8,973 nucleotides of DNA from Lachnospiraceae bacterium (GTDB lineage Bacteria; Bacillota_A; Clostridia; Lachnospirales; Lachnospiraceae), in NCBI GenBank assembly GCA_017620345.1, contig JAFZQP010000020.1, positions 1 to 8,973 on the forward strand, given 5' to 3'. The notes below the pieces were generated by a model. The model ran no database searches. It was not told the DNA's origin and worked only from the letters and a program-made list of their open reading frames with translations. Shown here in pieces: positions 1 through 6,890 of this stretch (positions are counted from its first letter, which is position 1; each line of letters begins with the position of its first letter). The position numbers were made by a program, and so were the translations under genes.

Positions 1-1
1 A

Positions 2-424
2 TCAGGTCATAAGATCACGGAGGAAGAAGCGAAAGCACTTCTCGAAGGTCAGGAGATCGGCCCGTTTGATGACTTCTTCAGTAAAAAGAAGAATCGTAAT
101 TTCTCAGCGAAGCTTAAGTTCTCAAAGGAAGAAGGAAAGCCTGTGTTCGTATTCCCGGAGGAACCCGGTGATGAAACCGATATCACATGTCCTGCTTGCG
201 GTCAGGAAAACCTTGTACACACAGAGAAAGCATACAAGTGCAGCTGTGGCTTTAAGATCTTCACACATATCGCAGGCCGTGATATGGCTGAAAACGAAGT
301 CAGGGATCTTTGTGAGAACAGCAGAACGATGAAGCTTGACGGCTTTAAGTCCAAGAAGGGCAAAGAGTTTTCCTGCTGTCTGATTCTTGACGATGACAAC
401 AAGGTTGCGTTCGACTTCGATTAA
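2..424 (+). CDS. DNA topoisomerase III-like (type IA) protein, C-terminal fragment
   Basis: Only the last 140 codons are present; the gene enters from the left edge and ends at TAA 422-424. The visible part is the tail of a type IA topoisomerase, the enzyme class that passes single DNA strands and is common on conjugative elements. It shows one incomplete and one complete topoisomerase C-terminal repeat. The first has GHKITEEEAKALLEGQEIG followed by a DDFFSKKK stretch. The second begins with the zinc-ribbon half-site CPACGQ and continues with YKCSCGFKIF, IAGRDMAENEVRDL, GFKSKKGKEFSC and a final VAFDFD. The spacing C-x2-C ... C-x-C is typical of these repeats. The catalytic Toprim domain and active-site tyrosine would lie upstream and cannot be checked. 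A hairpin terminator follows 32 nt after the stop codon. A primase/helicase carrying the same repeats is a less likely alternative. Confidence 0.85.
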   Translation, partial: SGHKITEEEAKALLEGQEIGPFDDFFSKKKNRNFSAKLKFSKEEGKPVFVFPEEPGDETDITCPACGQENLVHTEKAYKCSCGFKIFTHIAGRDMAENEVRDLCENSRTMKLDGFKSKKGKEFSCCLILDDDNKVAFDFD

Positions 425-450
425 CTTGATCTGCTGATCATCCTGGGAAA

Positions 451-482
451 TGTCTTAAATCCCTCTGCTTTTTCTGTATTAG
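451..482 (+). promoter_or_regulatory. TGTCTTAAA/TGTATTA promoter-like element, copy 1
   Basis: TGTCTTAAA is at 451-459 and TGTATTAG at 475-482, with a 15-nt gap (14 nt in the other four copies). It lies upstream of the unknown gene at 548. A start site about 7 nt after TGTATTAG would fall inside the 3' arm of the terminator hairpin, so the downstream transcript would not contain that terminator. This is the most divergent copy in spacing. Confidence 0.55.
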
Positions 483-500
483 GAAAGCGGAGGGATTTTT
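457..500 (+). terminator. rho-independent terminator after the topoisomerase gene
   Basis: A 17-bp stem, including three G-T pairs, joins 457-473 to 482-498. The GC-rich core is CCCTC/GAGGG, the loop is CTGTATTA, and a T run follows to 500. It lies 33 nt after the topoisomerase stop codon. The loop and the 5' base of the stem also contain copy 1 of the TGTCTTAAA/TGTATTA element, so terminator and promoter-like element overlap. Confidence 0.85.
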
Positions 501-547
501 CTATGCTCAACACATTGACGCAAACAACAAGAAAGAAGGTGAAGGAC

Positions 548-982
548 ATGCAGATAGAACGCGAACAACTGCCTGTTGCGGATATTGATGACGGAGCTGC
601 GAAGGATCTGCTTACGTATTTGGCAAATCTCAACCTGTACAGCGCGTTAAACCCCGGCAGGGTCGATCAATACAAGGTCATATCCCTTTCCACGATGGTT
701 GTTGAAGGCCTTATGAACGTGCTTCATGACTATCCGGAGCTTGCTCACAAGATCCTTGAGAACATGCCGGCAACATTCATGGCAACGATGAGCAGCATTG
801 GGGACGAGCAGAAGATGGACGTTCAGATCGTACCGACTTCATATTCATTTGCCATTGTAGACGGTCTGGGTGACGCACTTGATAAAGAAACAAAGGAACA
901 AATCGGGCTCCTGTTTGATGAAGAGCCCGAACAGAACACGCAAAACAACGGCATAGACATCACTCCTTCGCTTGATATGTGA
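548..982 (+). CDS. 144-aa protein of unknown function
   Basis: I do not recognise this protein. It is acidic and soluble-looking, with no signal peptide or membrane segment. A helical core contains VISLSTMVVEGLMNVLHDY and LAHKILENMPATFMATM, and the C-terminus is low-complexity (EEPEQNTQNN). I chose ATG 548 because AGAAGGTG lies 6-8 nt before it and matches the AAAGAGAGG-type leaders of neighbouring genes. An in-frame ATG at 503 also has a GGAGGG nine nt upstream, but that sequence is the 3' arm of the upstream terminator. A transcript starting from the promoter-like element at 451-482 would begin almost at that site. The stop codon is 5 nt before copy 2 of the element, and there is no terminator between this gene and the DUF5688 gene. 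A cytoplasmic accessory role in the element is possible but unsupported. Confidence 0.75.
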   Translation: MQIEREQLPVADIDDGAAKDLLTYLANLNLYSALNPGRVDQYKVISLSTMVVEGLMNVLHDYPELAHKILENMPATFMATMSSIGDEQKMDVQIVPTSYSFAIVDGLGDALDKETKEQIGLLFDEEPEQNTQNNGIDITPSLDM

Positions 983-987
983 TCCGA

Positions 988-1018
988 TGTCTTAAAAATC
1001 CAGGTTTGCTTGTATTAC
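988..1018 (+). promoter_or_regulatory. TGTCTTAAA/TGTATTA promoter-like element, copy 2
   Basis: TGTCTTAAA is at 988-996 and TGTATTAC at 1011-1018, with a 14-nt gap. It starts 5 nt after the stop codon of the preceding gene and 107 nt before the DUF5688 start, which is the longest leader of the five copies. Read as a promoter, TCTTAA and TATTAC are 17 bp apart, a normal -35/-10 spacing, although TCTTAA is a poor match to TTGACA. Confidence 0.65.
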
Positions 1019-1124
1019 GAGTTTAGGAGCACAGAAGAGGATCAGGTCAAACGGTAACAATAACAGAACATGAACTGCATATATCGGATTCATGCAGGAA
1101 TTACAAGAAAGAGAGGACATAAAA

Positions 1125-2105
1125 ATGAGAGAAGAAATGGATTACAAGAGTTTTTGTTCACAGATCGGGACGGAGATCGGTCATATTCTCCCGGACGAGT
1201 ATTCGGTGCACGTACATGATGTCCTGAAGAACAACGGTCAGCTCGTTACGGAGGTCTCTTTATCAACCCCGGACAGCCAGATTAGCCCGGCACTTCCTAT
1301 GGAAAGATTCTTCGACGAGTACATGGCAAATGATGACATTACCATACAGGATATGGCGGCAAAGGTTGCCAGCATGGCACTTGACGCATGTCTGAAGATG
1401 CCGGACTGGGGAATGGATGTTACGAAGCTTCTTGACCATGACAATGCAGAAGGTCGCATTGTTGCAGAGCTTATCAACATTCATCAGAACGAGGAACTCT
1501 TAAGGCAGGTACCGCACGTTGGCGTAAACGAGGATCTTGCGGAAGTCTTCCGTATCATCATGGCAAAGGATGCATCTGTTCTTATACGGAATGAGCATCT
1601 TCCCCGTCTCGAGATGGATGTTAACGATCTTGTGGAATCTTCCCGCAACAACAATATATCGAAGTATAACTTTACCGACATGGCATTCATGTTTCCGAAA
1701 GGTCTGATGCCCGAGGGAATGATGTATGTCGGGACCGCAAGAGACGTTGAGACCGGTGAGCTCGCCAACTACGGGGCAAGCTGTATAGCTGACCAGGCCT
1801 TCATGGAAGAGGTTACAGGTCGTCTCGGAGATGATTACGCCATAATTCCTAGTTCGATTCATGAAGTCATTTTCATCAATATTGAAGATGGCATGGACGC
1901 AAACCAGATCGCTGCCATGATCCGGGACGTCAACACGGCTGAGCTTAGACCCGAGGAAGTGCTTTCGGACCGTGCATATATGTACGATTATGAGCATTCT
2001 CGTGTGATCACAATGGAAGAAGGTCTGCAAATGCGGGAACTAAGGCAGCAGCAGGAACAGGAAATGAATCGGAACGTTACCGATCCCCAGTTAGGGATAG
2101 CCTAA
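1125..2105 (+). CDS. DUF5688 family protein
   Basis: This 326-aa protein matches the DUF5688 family as I know it from Lachnospiraceae and their mobile elements; its biochemical function is unknown. The family pattern runs the whole length. Near the N-terminus is a VLKNNGQLVTEVSL segment. At residues 152-160 there is VLIRNEHLP, at 242-249 PSSIHEVI, and at 277-288 EEVLSDRAYMYD, with a conserved acidic, charged tail after that. There is no signal peptide or membrane segment, so it is probably cytoplasmic. ATG 1125 is chosen because GAGAGG (1111-1116) lies 8 nt upstream; the in-frame ATG at 1092 has no good site. The 58-aa gene follows after 31 nt and is probably cotranscribed. Copy 2 of the promoter-like element stands upstream. 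Confidence 0.9.
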   Translation: MREEMDYKSFCSQIGTEIGHILPDEYSVHVHDVLKNNGQLVTEVSLSTPDSQISPALPMERFFDEYMANDDITIQDMAAKVASMALDACLKMPDWGMDVTKLLDHDNAEGRIVAELINIHQNEELLRQVPHVGVNEDLAEVFRIIMAKDASVLIRNEHLPRLEMDVNDLVESSRNNNISKYNFTDMAFMFPKGLMPEGMMYVGTARDVETGELANYGASCIADQAFMEEVTGRLGDDYAIIPSSIHEVIFINIEDGMDANQIAAMIRDVNTAELRPEEVLSDRAYMYDYEHSRVITMEEGLQMRELRQQQEQEMNRNVTDPQLGIA

Positions 2106-2136
2106 GCATGTAATCAGATAGAAAGAGGTGAGTCAA

Positions 2137-2313
2137 ATGTTACGGATTACAAACAGTTTAAATAAACAAAAAAGAACAGATGAATATCCCTACTGGAAAG
2201 AGCCGGGAAGCATTGAGGTAAGTCTTGAGATAGAAGAGTACCTGGCGAAGACAAGGGAACTTGCAAAGGCATATTATAGGCGGTTTTCGGAGCCTGAGGA
2301 TATTTCGGCCTGA
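2137..2313 (+). CDS. 58-aa small hypothetical protein
   Basis: I do not recognise this short, charged, soluble protein. It contains a basic N-terminal part (SLNKQKRTDE), a YPYWKEPGS segment, and a predicted helix EIEEYLAKTRELAKAYYRRF. ATG 2137 is preceded at 6 nt by AGAGGTG (2124-2130), a strong binding site; the GTG at 2128 lies inside that site and is unlikely to be the start. It is 31 nt downstream of the DUF5688 gene with no terminator or promoter between them, so the two probably form one transcript. Its stop codon almost abuts copy 3 of the promoter-like element. The good ribosome binding site and tight packing support it being real; no function can be assigned. Confidence 0.65.
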   Translation: MLRITNSLNKQKRTDEYPYWKEPGSIEVSLEIEEYLAKTRELAKAYYRRFSEPEDISA

Positions 2314-2316
2314 GGA

Positions 2317-2347
2317 TGTCTTAAAAATCGAAAACTAACTGTATTAA
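2317..2347 (+). promoter_or_regulatory. TGTCTTAAA/TGTATTA promoter-like element, copy 3
   Basis: TGTCTTAAA is at 2317-2325 and TGTATTAA at 2340-2347, with a 14-nt gap. It begins 4 nt after the stop codon of the 58-aa gene and lies 47 nt before the start of the membrane-anchored protein at 2395. Read as a promoter it gives a 17-bp spacer between TCTTAA and TATTAA. Confidence 0.65.
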
Positions 2348-2394
2348 GAAACTGAAGCCGATAACAATAATTCTACGAAAGCGAGGAAAGCACT

Positions 2395-2907
2395 ATGGAT
2401 ACAAAGAAACAGGCACGAAAAGAGATCATGATAGTCGTCATATGTATCGTATCGATCGCGGTATTTCTTACATGGGTCATATGGTACGCAAGAACACACA
2501 GGAGGGCACAGCCGGACAATTCCGTTACCAATCTGGTCATAGATACCAGAGCGACGGATGAGGAGAAAAAGGCCGAGAACCCGCTTGCTAACCGCCAGGT
2601 CTACTTTGCCGGTATCGAGGATACGGTCGTATCAAAGACGGACTTTATCGAGCTCGAAAATCTTCCGGCCAACGAGGACTTCGTAATGAGATATGTAATC
2701 ACGGATCTTGATACAAACGAACAGATCTATGAGACAGACCTCATTCCGTCAGGAGAGCACGTGAACTGGACTCCTGCAGAGACACTTCCTCCGGGAACGT
2801 ACAACATAGCATTTACGGAGATCCCGTTCTATCCGACAGGTGCTGATGACGAGTTTATACCGCTTACCCAGGGTCGTAACGTCATTAAGCTCATCGTCAA
2901 GGAATAA
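2395..2907 (+). CDS. membrane-anchored extracytoplasmic protein
   Basis: This 170-aa protein has a short basic N-terminus (MDTKKQARK), one membrane segment at about residues 11-31, and an outer domain of about 130 residues. N-in topology follows from the positive charges before the segment. The outer part reads as a beta-sandwich: VYFAGIEDTVVSKTDFIELE, FVMRYVITD, YETDLIPSGEHVNW and LPPGTYNIAFTEI. The 'tolerable partner' layout of a linker rich in charged residues, then paired strands ending in LPPGTYN, resembles small surface-anchored proteins I know from clostridial conjugative elements; this is a family impression, not a proven homology. GAGG at 2383-2386 lies 8 nt before ATG 2395. The secreted protein at 2974 follows after 66 nt with no promoter or terminator between, so the two are probably one operon and may act together at the cell surface. 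Confidence 0.75.
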   Translation: MDTKKQARKEIMIVVICIVSIAVFLTWVIWYARTHRRAQPDNSVTNLVIDTRATDEEKKAENPLANRQVYFAGIEDTVVSKTDFIELENLPANEDFVMRYVITDLDTNEQIYETDLIPSGEHVNWTPAETLPPGTYNIAFTEIPFYPTGADDEFIPLTQGRNVIKLIVKE

Positions 2908-2973
2908 GTATTATCCGCACAGCGGCTGATATTGTAACTATTAACAAAGCCTTAAAGAAACGAGGTATTCATT

Positions 2974-3639
2974 ATGAGAAAGAAATTCATAGCATTTCTT
3001 ACGATCGTGGCCATGATGGTCACAACAGCAACGCCGGTAGCTGCCGGCACATGGACGGACAGAAAGGATGCAGAGGGGAACACTCTCTCAGAACCTGTTG
3101 CAGCAGGAACAGATGCATACGGAGGTTTATATTCGGGGGGATCGACGGATTCTTCATCAGGACAGGTACTTGTAAAAGCATCAATAGACTCAAGCTATAG
3201 CGTTACCGTACCGGCGATTCTGACACTTAATGATGAAGGAACAAGCCCTGATGTAACAGCATTTGACAACATATTCTCCGGGGCCGGTACCATAGGTTGC
3301 TACGGTAACATCATCTCGACGAAGAAGGTGCTTGTTTCCGTCAACAAGACCTTTGACATGGTAAACCGAGACGGAGCCTCTGTTGTCGATACTGTCGCCA
3401 CGGCCGTTGAGTTTACAAACGGGGTAGACAGGACGGTAAGCTCTGATACGTATTCTGATATATCTTTTGTTAAACTGCCTTCCGGTGGAAGTCTTGCCGC
3501 GTCCGGTGAGGTTGAGATAGGCTCTGACAGCGCTCATGCAGCCTCTGCAACACTCACCGCGGTAACAGGACAGATGGCTAAGGCCGGTAGCTATTCTGGT
3601 ACCGTTACGATCAGCTTTCAGCTGGCAGACAGGTCATAG
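2974..3639 (+). CDS. secreted beta-rich surface protein
   Basis: This 221-aa protein starts with a Sec signal peptide: MRKK, a hydrophobic core at about residues 5-20, and a likely cleavage after VAA at residue 24. A Gly/Ser-rich linker (about 45-63) leads into an all-beta region from residue 65: VLVKASIDSSYSVTVP, then GTIGCYGNIISTKKVLVSVN, and a closing GSYSGTVTISFQL. This SYxVTVP ... V-N ... AGxYxGTxxFxI pattern is seen in surface proteins of clostridial mobile elements and resembles adhesin or pilus-subunit sandwiches. There is no LPXTG motif or C-terminal membrane segment, so it is released or held by a partner, possibly the anchored protein just upstream. CGAGGT at 2961-2966 sits 7 nt before the start. 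A strong terminator follows 17 nt after the stop codon. Confidence 0.8.
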   Translation: MRKKFIAFLTIVAMMVTTATPVAAGTWTDRKDAEGNTLSEPVAAGTDAYGGLYSGGSTDSSSGQVLVKASIDSSYSVTVPAILTLNDEGTSPDVTAFDNIFSGAGTIGCYGNIISTKKVLVSVNKTFDMVNRDGASVVDTVATAVEFTNGVDRTVSSDTYSDISFVKLPSGGSLAASGEVEIGSDSAHAASATLTAVTGQMAKAGSYSGTVTISFQLADRS

Positions 3640-3655
3640 TGGTTTCCTTTCAAGG

Positions 3656-3681
3656 GGCCCGCGAGAGATCGCGGGCCTTTT
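3656..3681 (+). terminator. rho-independent terminator after the secreted protein gene
   Basis: A perfect 9-bp stem GGCCCGCGA/TCGCGGGCC (3656-3664 with 3669-3677), loop GAGA, is followed by TTTT. It ends the operon of the two surface genes at 2395 and 2974. Copy 4 of the promoter-like element starts 3 nt later. Confidence 0.93.
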
Positions 3682-3683
3682 GA

Positions 3684-3714
3684 TGTCTTAAAAACTGAAA
3701 GTTCTTTGTATTAG
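3684..3714 (+). promoter_or_regulatory. TGTCTTAAA/TGTATTA promoter-like element, copy 4
   Basis: TGTCTTAAA is at 3684-3692 and TGTATTAG at 3707-3714, with a 14-nt gap. It sits between a strong terminator and the large surface protein gene, 45 nt before its start. Because the upstream terminator isolates the gene, some promoter must lie in the interval 3682-3750. This element is the only candidate I see, which makes it the best argument that the element is a promoter. Confidence 0.75.
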
Positions 3715-3759
3715 TTAATCAGATACATAAGTCTGCTAACACAAAGAGAGGTGGCAATT

Positions 3760-6336
3760 ATGAAAAGAACAATAAAAAAGTTTCTTGGCACAATAACTGC
3801 AGCGATACTTACCGTATCAACCGTAATGCCGGTATTTGCAGATGAGATGCTTACGTTTGATGACAATGAGGTTCATACATCATCAGTAACGGTATCGGCA
3901 CAGGTAAGAGACTATATCGAATACAGGAAGCGCGTCATAAAAGAAGACGCAGCTGATGTCGGAACTGTTACCTGGAGCGACGGAACGGACTTTGTTCGGG
4001 ATGTGCTTACAACTGATCGGGAGAGGGATGCTGCATATCAGATCGTTGAGAACCAGTCATCCCCCGCATTCATAACCGGCGTGCTTTCTGTCGATGATCT
4101 TTCGGACAGGGAAACGGATACATACTTTTCCGATATCTACAGCGAGATCAGGAACTTTAGTGCCAAAAACTACCTGAACATGGAACTATTCTGCATAGTA
4201 TCCCCCGCCGAAGACATGCTCATGGATGACGGCAGCCATACCGTATCGATAACAAAGATCAACCGTATTGTTGATCCGGACGGTAACGAGAGGATCGCAA
4301 ACGTTACGATAAGACAGCCGTTTTCTTATGATAAGAGCAGATATCGTCTCGACAGCGTTAAGGCTATTCAGGCGTATGGAGATATGGGATACATACGATA
4401 CAACCAGCTTGACGGTACTGACAACAGATGTGTGTACAACAGCACAACTGATACGTTATCACTGAAGCTTTCCATAGTATCTCCGATAGTCATTCTTGCG
4501 GATTTTCATGCTCTTTGGACGGATGAAGTCTACAGTATTGTCTATTACGATCATAACGGCAACAGATACTGGAGCCAGGACATACTGGGAAGCAACATAG
4601 CATCAAACAGGCTTGTGCCTTCAACCCCGCCCGTATGGGAAGATGACAGATATTTCCATGATTTTGATAAATGGGTATGTAACAGGGATGCTTCTACTGC
4701 CTGGAATGACTATCTTCTTAGCGGAAAGACCGACAGATCGAAGCTTCACATTGATTATCATCCCGTATATAAGGATCCCGTACCGAAGATCACGATAGGA
4801 TTTAAGCTGCCTGACGGAACAAAAGCAGCGGAGACGATCATATCAAGACCCGGACAGATCACGCTTCCGAGTGCACCTGTATCAGGAGGAAAGTACACGG
4901 GCAAATTTCTTGGATGGAAGTCTGCTAAAACAGGAAAAACACTTTCTGCCGGAGAGAAGATAACGGTAAGTACTTCGGATGATTCCGATGAGTACATTGC
5001 CCAATATGAGGAATGGAAGGTAGTCCAGTATGAATTCCATGATTATAACGGCAAAGTTCTGTATAAGGAGGAAAAGCGGGAGAATGAGCCGATAATCATA
5101 CCGCCCAATCCTTCCCGCAAGGAGACGGATGATTATGCATACGAGTTTTTAGGCTGGTCTGGTCCTGAGATAAACAATAAAGGCGTTGTCATATATACGG
5201 CTCAGTATAACGAGATCAAAAAGTATCTCATAACCTTCCTTGACAGTGATAAGAAGACCATCCTTCATCAGAAGAAGTATAAGATTGGCGATATGCCATA
5301 TTGTCCGGAGCCTTCAAAATCAGGCTATACCTTTACAGGGTGGTCATCAAAGGACGGCGTTCATCCTGTGACTGCGGAAGCAACGTATATTGCAACGTAT
5401 AAGAAGAATGAAGAGAAGAAGACGGTTGAGGAGGAGAAGAAGAAATCGTCGAGTGATTCGGGCGGTGAAAGCTCCGGAGGCTCTTCATCCGGTGGCGGCG
5501 GAGCATACTACGTCAACGTGGTATACCGCGATTTTGACGGAAGAGAGCTGAAAAAACAAACGGTTCCAAGCGGTTCTAAGCTTGACCCGCCAACAGTTCC
5601 GTCGTTTACGATCAACGGATATCAGTACGATTTCCTGCAATGGATATCAGGAGACCCTTTAACACCCGGCTGGACGGGATATGCCCCTAACGACAATTGT
5701 ACGTACAAGGCGAGTTATTACGCTCACGCTGCAGGAACAGGATCGGGAAGCACAGACACGACTGGTAAAACAACGGGCACGGGAGGCACCGGCAGTGGTA
5801 CGGTATCCGGTACAGGCAAAGGAACATCTGCCGGCAGCACGGCTCCTGCTTCAACAAGGAAAGCCACAACAACCGCAACCCCGACACCGCCTGCTAAGAC
5901 AACAAGGGATGCAGGGAAGGTTACGGCAACACCTACTCCGTCTGTAACGCCCTCGCCCTGGGAAGTTGACTGGCATAAGACGAAGATGACGCAGGATGAA
6001 GCAAGGATACGCTTTATTCCAAACGAATACTATGGGAATGTGACCGATTACACCGTATTTGACAAGGATCTTTCAAAAGAGGACCAGAAGGCTATGGAAG
6101 AGATGGTCAGCAAACAGCAGGAAGAGCAGGAGAAAAAGCTTTCGGAAACAACACCTGATGAGCAGACAAGTTCGGAAGATGTCGAAGAGTTTACCGAACC
6201 CGTTCAGGAAGAAGAGGAAGGCGCAAACTGGCTTCTTTGGCTGGTATGGATCCTTGCGGGACTTATACTGATCGGCATCATCGTGATAGTCATCATTGTA
6301 AAAAGGAGAAGTAATGACAGCGATGTATATTACTGA
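3760..6336 (+). CDS. large surface protein with InlB B-type repeats and C-terminal membrane anchor
   Basis: This 858-aa exported protein probably contacts other cells or host surfaces. Order of parts: Sec signal peptide with cleavage after VFA (residue 27); an N-terminal region of about 220 residues I cannot assign; five InlB B/Listeria-Bacteroides-type repeats at about 257-338 (divergent), 342-417, 420-485, 488-548 and 583-656, each with a beta start (for example YLITFLDSD) and the FLGW/FTGW then YIAQY/YTAQY signature; a Lys/Glu and Ser/Gly linker at 549-582; a Thr/Gly/Pro-rich stalk at 657-733; an acidic stretch; and a membrane segment at about 824-847 followed by KRRSNDSDVYY. No LPXTG motif is present, so anchoring is by the membrane helix. 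ATG 3760 is preferred because GAGAGGTG (3745-3752) lies 7 nt upstream; GTG 3751 is within that site. The gene stands alone between two terminators. Confidence 0.9.
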   Translation: MKRTIKKFLGTITAAILTVSTVMPVFADEMLTFDDNEVHTSSVTVSAQVRDYIEYRKRVIKEDAADVGTVTWSDGTDFVRDVLTTDRERDAAYQIVENQSSPAFITGVLSVDDLSDRETDTYFSDIYSEIRNFSAKNYLNMELFCIVSPAEDMLMDDGSHTVSITKINRIVDPDGNERIANVTIRQPFSYDKSRYRLDSVKAIQAYGDMGYIRYNQLDGTDNRCVYNSTTDTLSLKLSIVSPIVILADFHALWTDEVYSIVYYDHNGNRYWSQDILGSNIASNRLVPSTPPVWEDDRYFHDFDKWVCNRDASTAWNDYLLSGKTDRSKLHIDYHPVYKDPVPKITIGFKLPDGTKAAETIISRPGQITLPSAPVSGGKYTGKFLGWKSAKTGKTLSAGEKITVSTSDDSDEYIAQYEEWKVVQYEFHDYNGKVLYKEEKRENEPIIIPPNPSRKETDDYAYEFLGWSGPEINNKGVVIYTAQYNEIKKYLITFLDSDKKTILHQKKYKIGDMPYCPEPSKSGYTFTGWSSKDGVHPVTAEATYIATYKKNEEKKTVEEEKKKSSSDSGGESSGGSSSGGGGAYYVNVVYRDFDGRELKKQTVPSGSKLDPPTVPSFTINGYQYDFLQWISGDPLTPGWTGYAPNDNCTYKASYYAHAAGTGSGSTDTTGKTTGTGGTGSGTVSGTGKGTSAGSTAPASTRKATTTATPTPPAKTTRDAGKVTATPTPSVTPSPWEVDWHKTKMTQDEARIRFIPNEYYGNVTDYTVFDKDLSKEDQKAMEEMVSKQQEEQEKKLSETTPDEQTSSEDVEEFTEPVQEEEEGANWLLWLVWILAGLILIGIIVIVIIVKRRSNDSDVYY

Positions 6337-6392
6337 GGATGGTGGACAGCAGGCCAACATGCGGCTGATAATATAAATGCCTCCTTTCGCTG

Positions 6393-6420
6393 GAGCCCCC
6401 GTTCTGCTTCGGGGGCTCTT
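6393..6420 (+). terminator. probable terminator after the large surface protein gene
   Basis: A perfect 9-bp stem GAGCCCCCG/CGGGGGCTC joins 6393-6401 to 6410-6418, with loop TTCTGCTT. The T tract is weak (TTGGTAT). It lies 57 nt after the stop codon and just before the promoter of the next gene. A competing small hairpin CTCC/GGAG overlaps its 5' side. Confidence 0.7.
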
Positions 6421-6424
6421 GGTA

Positions 6425-6433
6425 TGGTATAAT
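6425..6433 (+). promoter_or_regulatory. extended -10 promoter of the HEPN-like gene
   Basis: TG-G-TATAAT is a perfect extended -10 element (TG 6425-6426, TATAAT 6428-6433). No good -35 hexamer is visible 16-18 bp upstream, where the terminator stem lies, but an extended -10 can compensate. A start near 6440 would place the ribosome binding site at the very 5' end of the mRNA, giving a leader of only about 13 nt. It is unlike the shared promoter-like element of the neighbouring units. Confidence 0.75.
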
Positions 6434-6452
6434 TTCATAAAGGAGTTTTGTT

Positions 6453-6890
6453 ATGGTTGAAGTAAGAAATATGTCACTTGAAAAGTTCCGGAAAATGCAC
6501 AGCGAGATAATACAGTATTTCCAATGCATAGAATACGATATGCGCCGTATTATATCTCTTATGTCGATAGAGGATTACGACAAAAGTATGTCAGAGCTTA
6601 AAGACAGGAACTGGAATACAGTGCTTCAGGAACTGAGAAAGCTCGATCACAGCGACAATGATCCGTATTTCAGTGATGACGATTATAAGCTTCTTGATGA
6701 GATACGCACGCAGCGCAACTTTTGGAGTCACCAATGTTATCTGGAGTTTGTGTATATCCAGGATAACAGACAGCGGGAAGAAAGACTGCAAAGACTTACC
6801 AAACAACTCGAGAATGAGCATAACAGAGCATTGAAGCTCCACAAGAAAATGCAAAAGCATGTCGAGGAGATCTTTGAAATATACAATTAA
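6453..6890 (+). CDS. HEPN-like putative ribonuclease or toxin protein
   Basis: This 145-aa, mostly helical protein contains R88-N-F-W-S-H93 in the context IRTQRNFWSHQCYLEF. It fits the R-x4-H motif, with a polar residue after Arg, that forms the active site of HEPN ribonucleases. HEPN proteins often act as tRNA or mRNA cleaving toxins or as abortive-infection effectors, and a length near 140 aa is usual for HepT-type members. The N-terminal helices (SLEKFRKMHSEIIQYF, then MRRIISLM) and the motif late in the domain fit the fold. The C-terminus (about 108-145) is a charged, coiled-coil-like helix. AAGGAG (6440-6445) lies 7 nt before the start. The gene is monocistronic with its own promoter, and no nucleotidyltransferase (MntA-type) antitoxin gene is adjacent. 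Its stop codon overlaps the T tract of a minus-strand terminator. Assignment rests on one motif plus fold pattern and is not certain. Confidence 0.65.
   Translation: MVEVRNMSLEKFRKMHSEIIQYFQCIEYDMRRIISLMSIEDYDKSMSELKDRNWNTVLQELRKLDHSDNDPYFSDDDYKLLDEIRTQRNFWSHQCYLEFVYIQDNRQREERLQRLTKQLENEHNRALKLHKKMQKHVEEIFEIYN

Noticed and set aside
143..424. ATG 143 as the start of a separate 93-aa zinc protein
   Set aside because: The frame is open to the left edge, and the codons before it encode another piece of a topoisomerase C-terminal repeat.
503..547. Upstream in-frame ATG at 503 as start of the unknown gene
   Set aside because: Its GGAGGG is the 3' arm of the terminator hairpin and would sit at the extreme 5' end of an mRNA from copy 1. 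ATG 548 has an AGAAGGTG site and a leader like its neighbours. It cannot be fully excluded.
1500..2030. 176-codon open frame on the minus strand
   Set aside because: It lies wholly opposite the well-supported DUF5688 gene, has no ribosome binding site and shows no recognisable protein features.
2907..2974. A sixth copy of the promoter-like element between the two surface genes
   Set aside because: CCTTAAAG and GTATTC are present but the spacing is far too short, so the two genes are better read as one operon.
2111..3725. 10-mers shared between intergenic regions (TAATCAGATA at 2111 and 3716; GCGGCTGATA at 2922 and 6361)
   Set aside because: Dozens of identical 10-mer pairs are expected by chance in a sequence of this length, and the flanks do not align.
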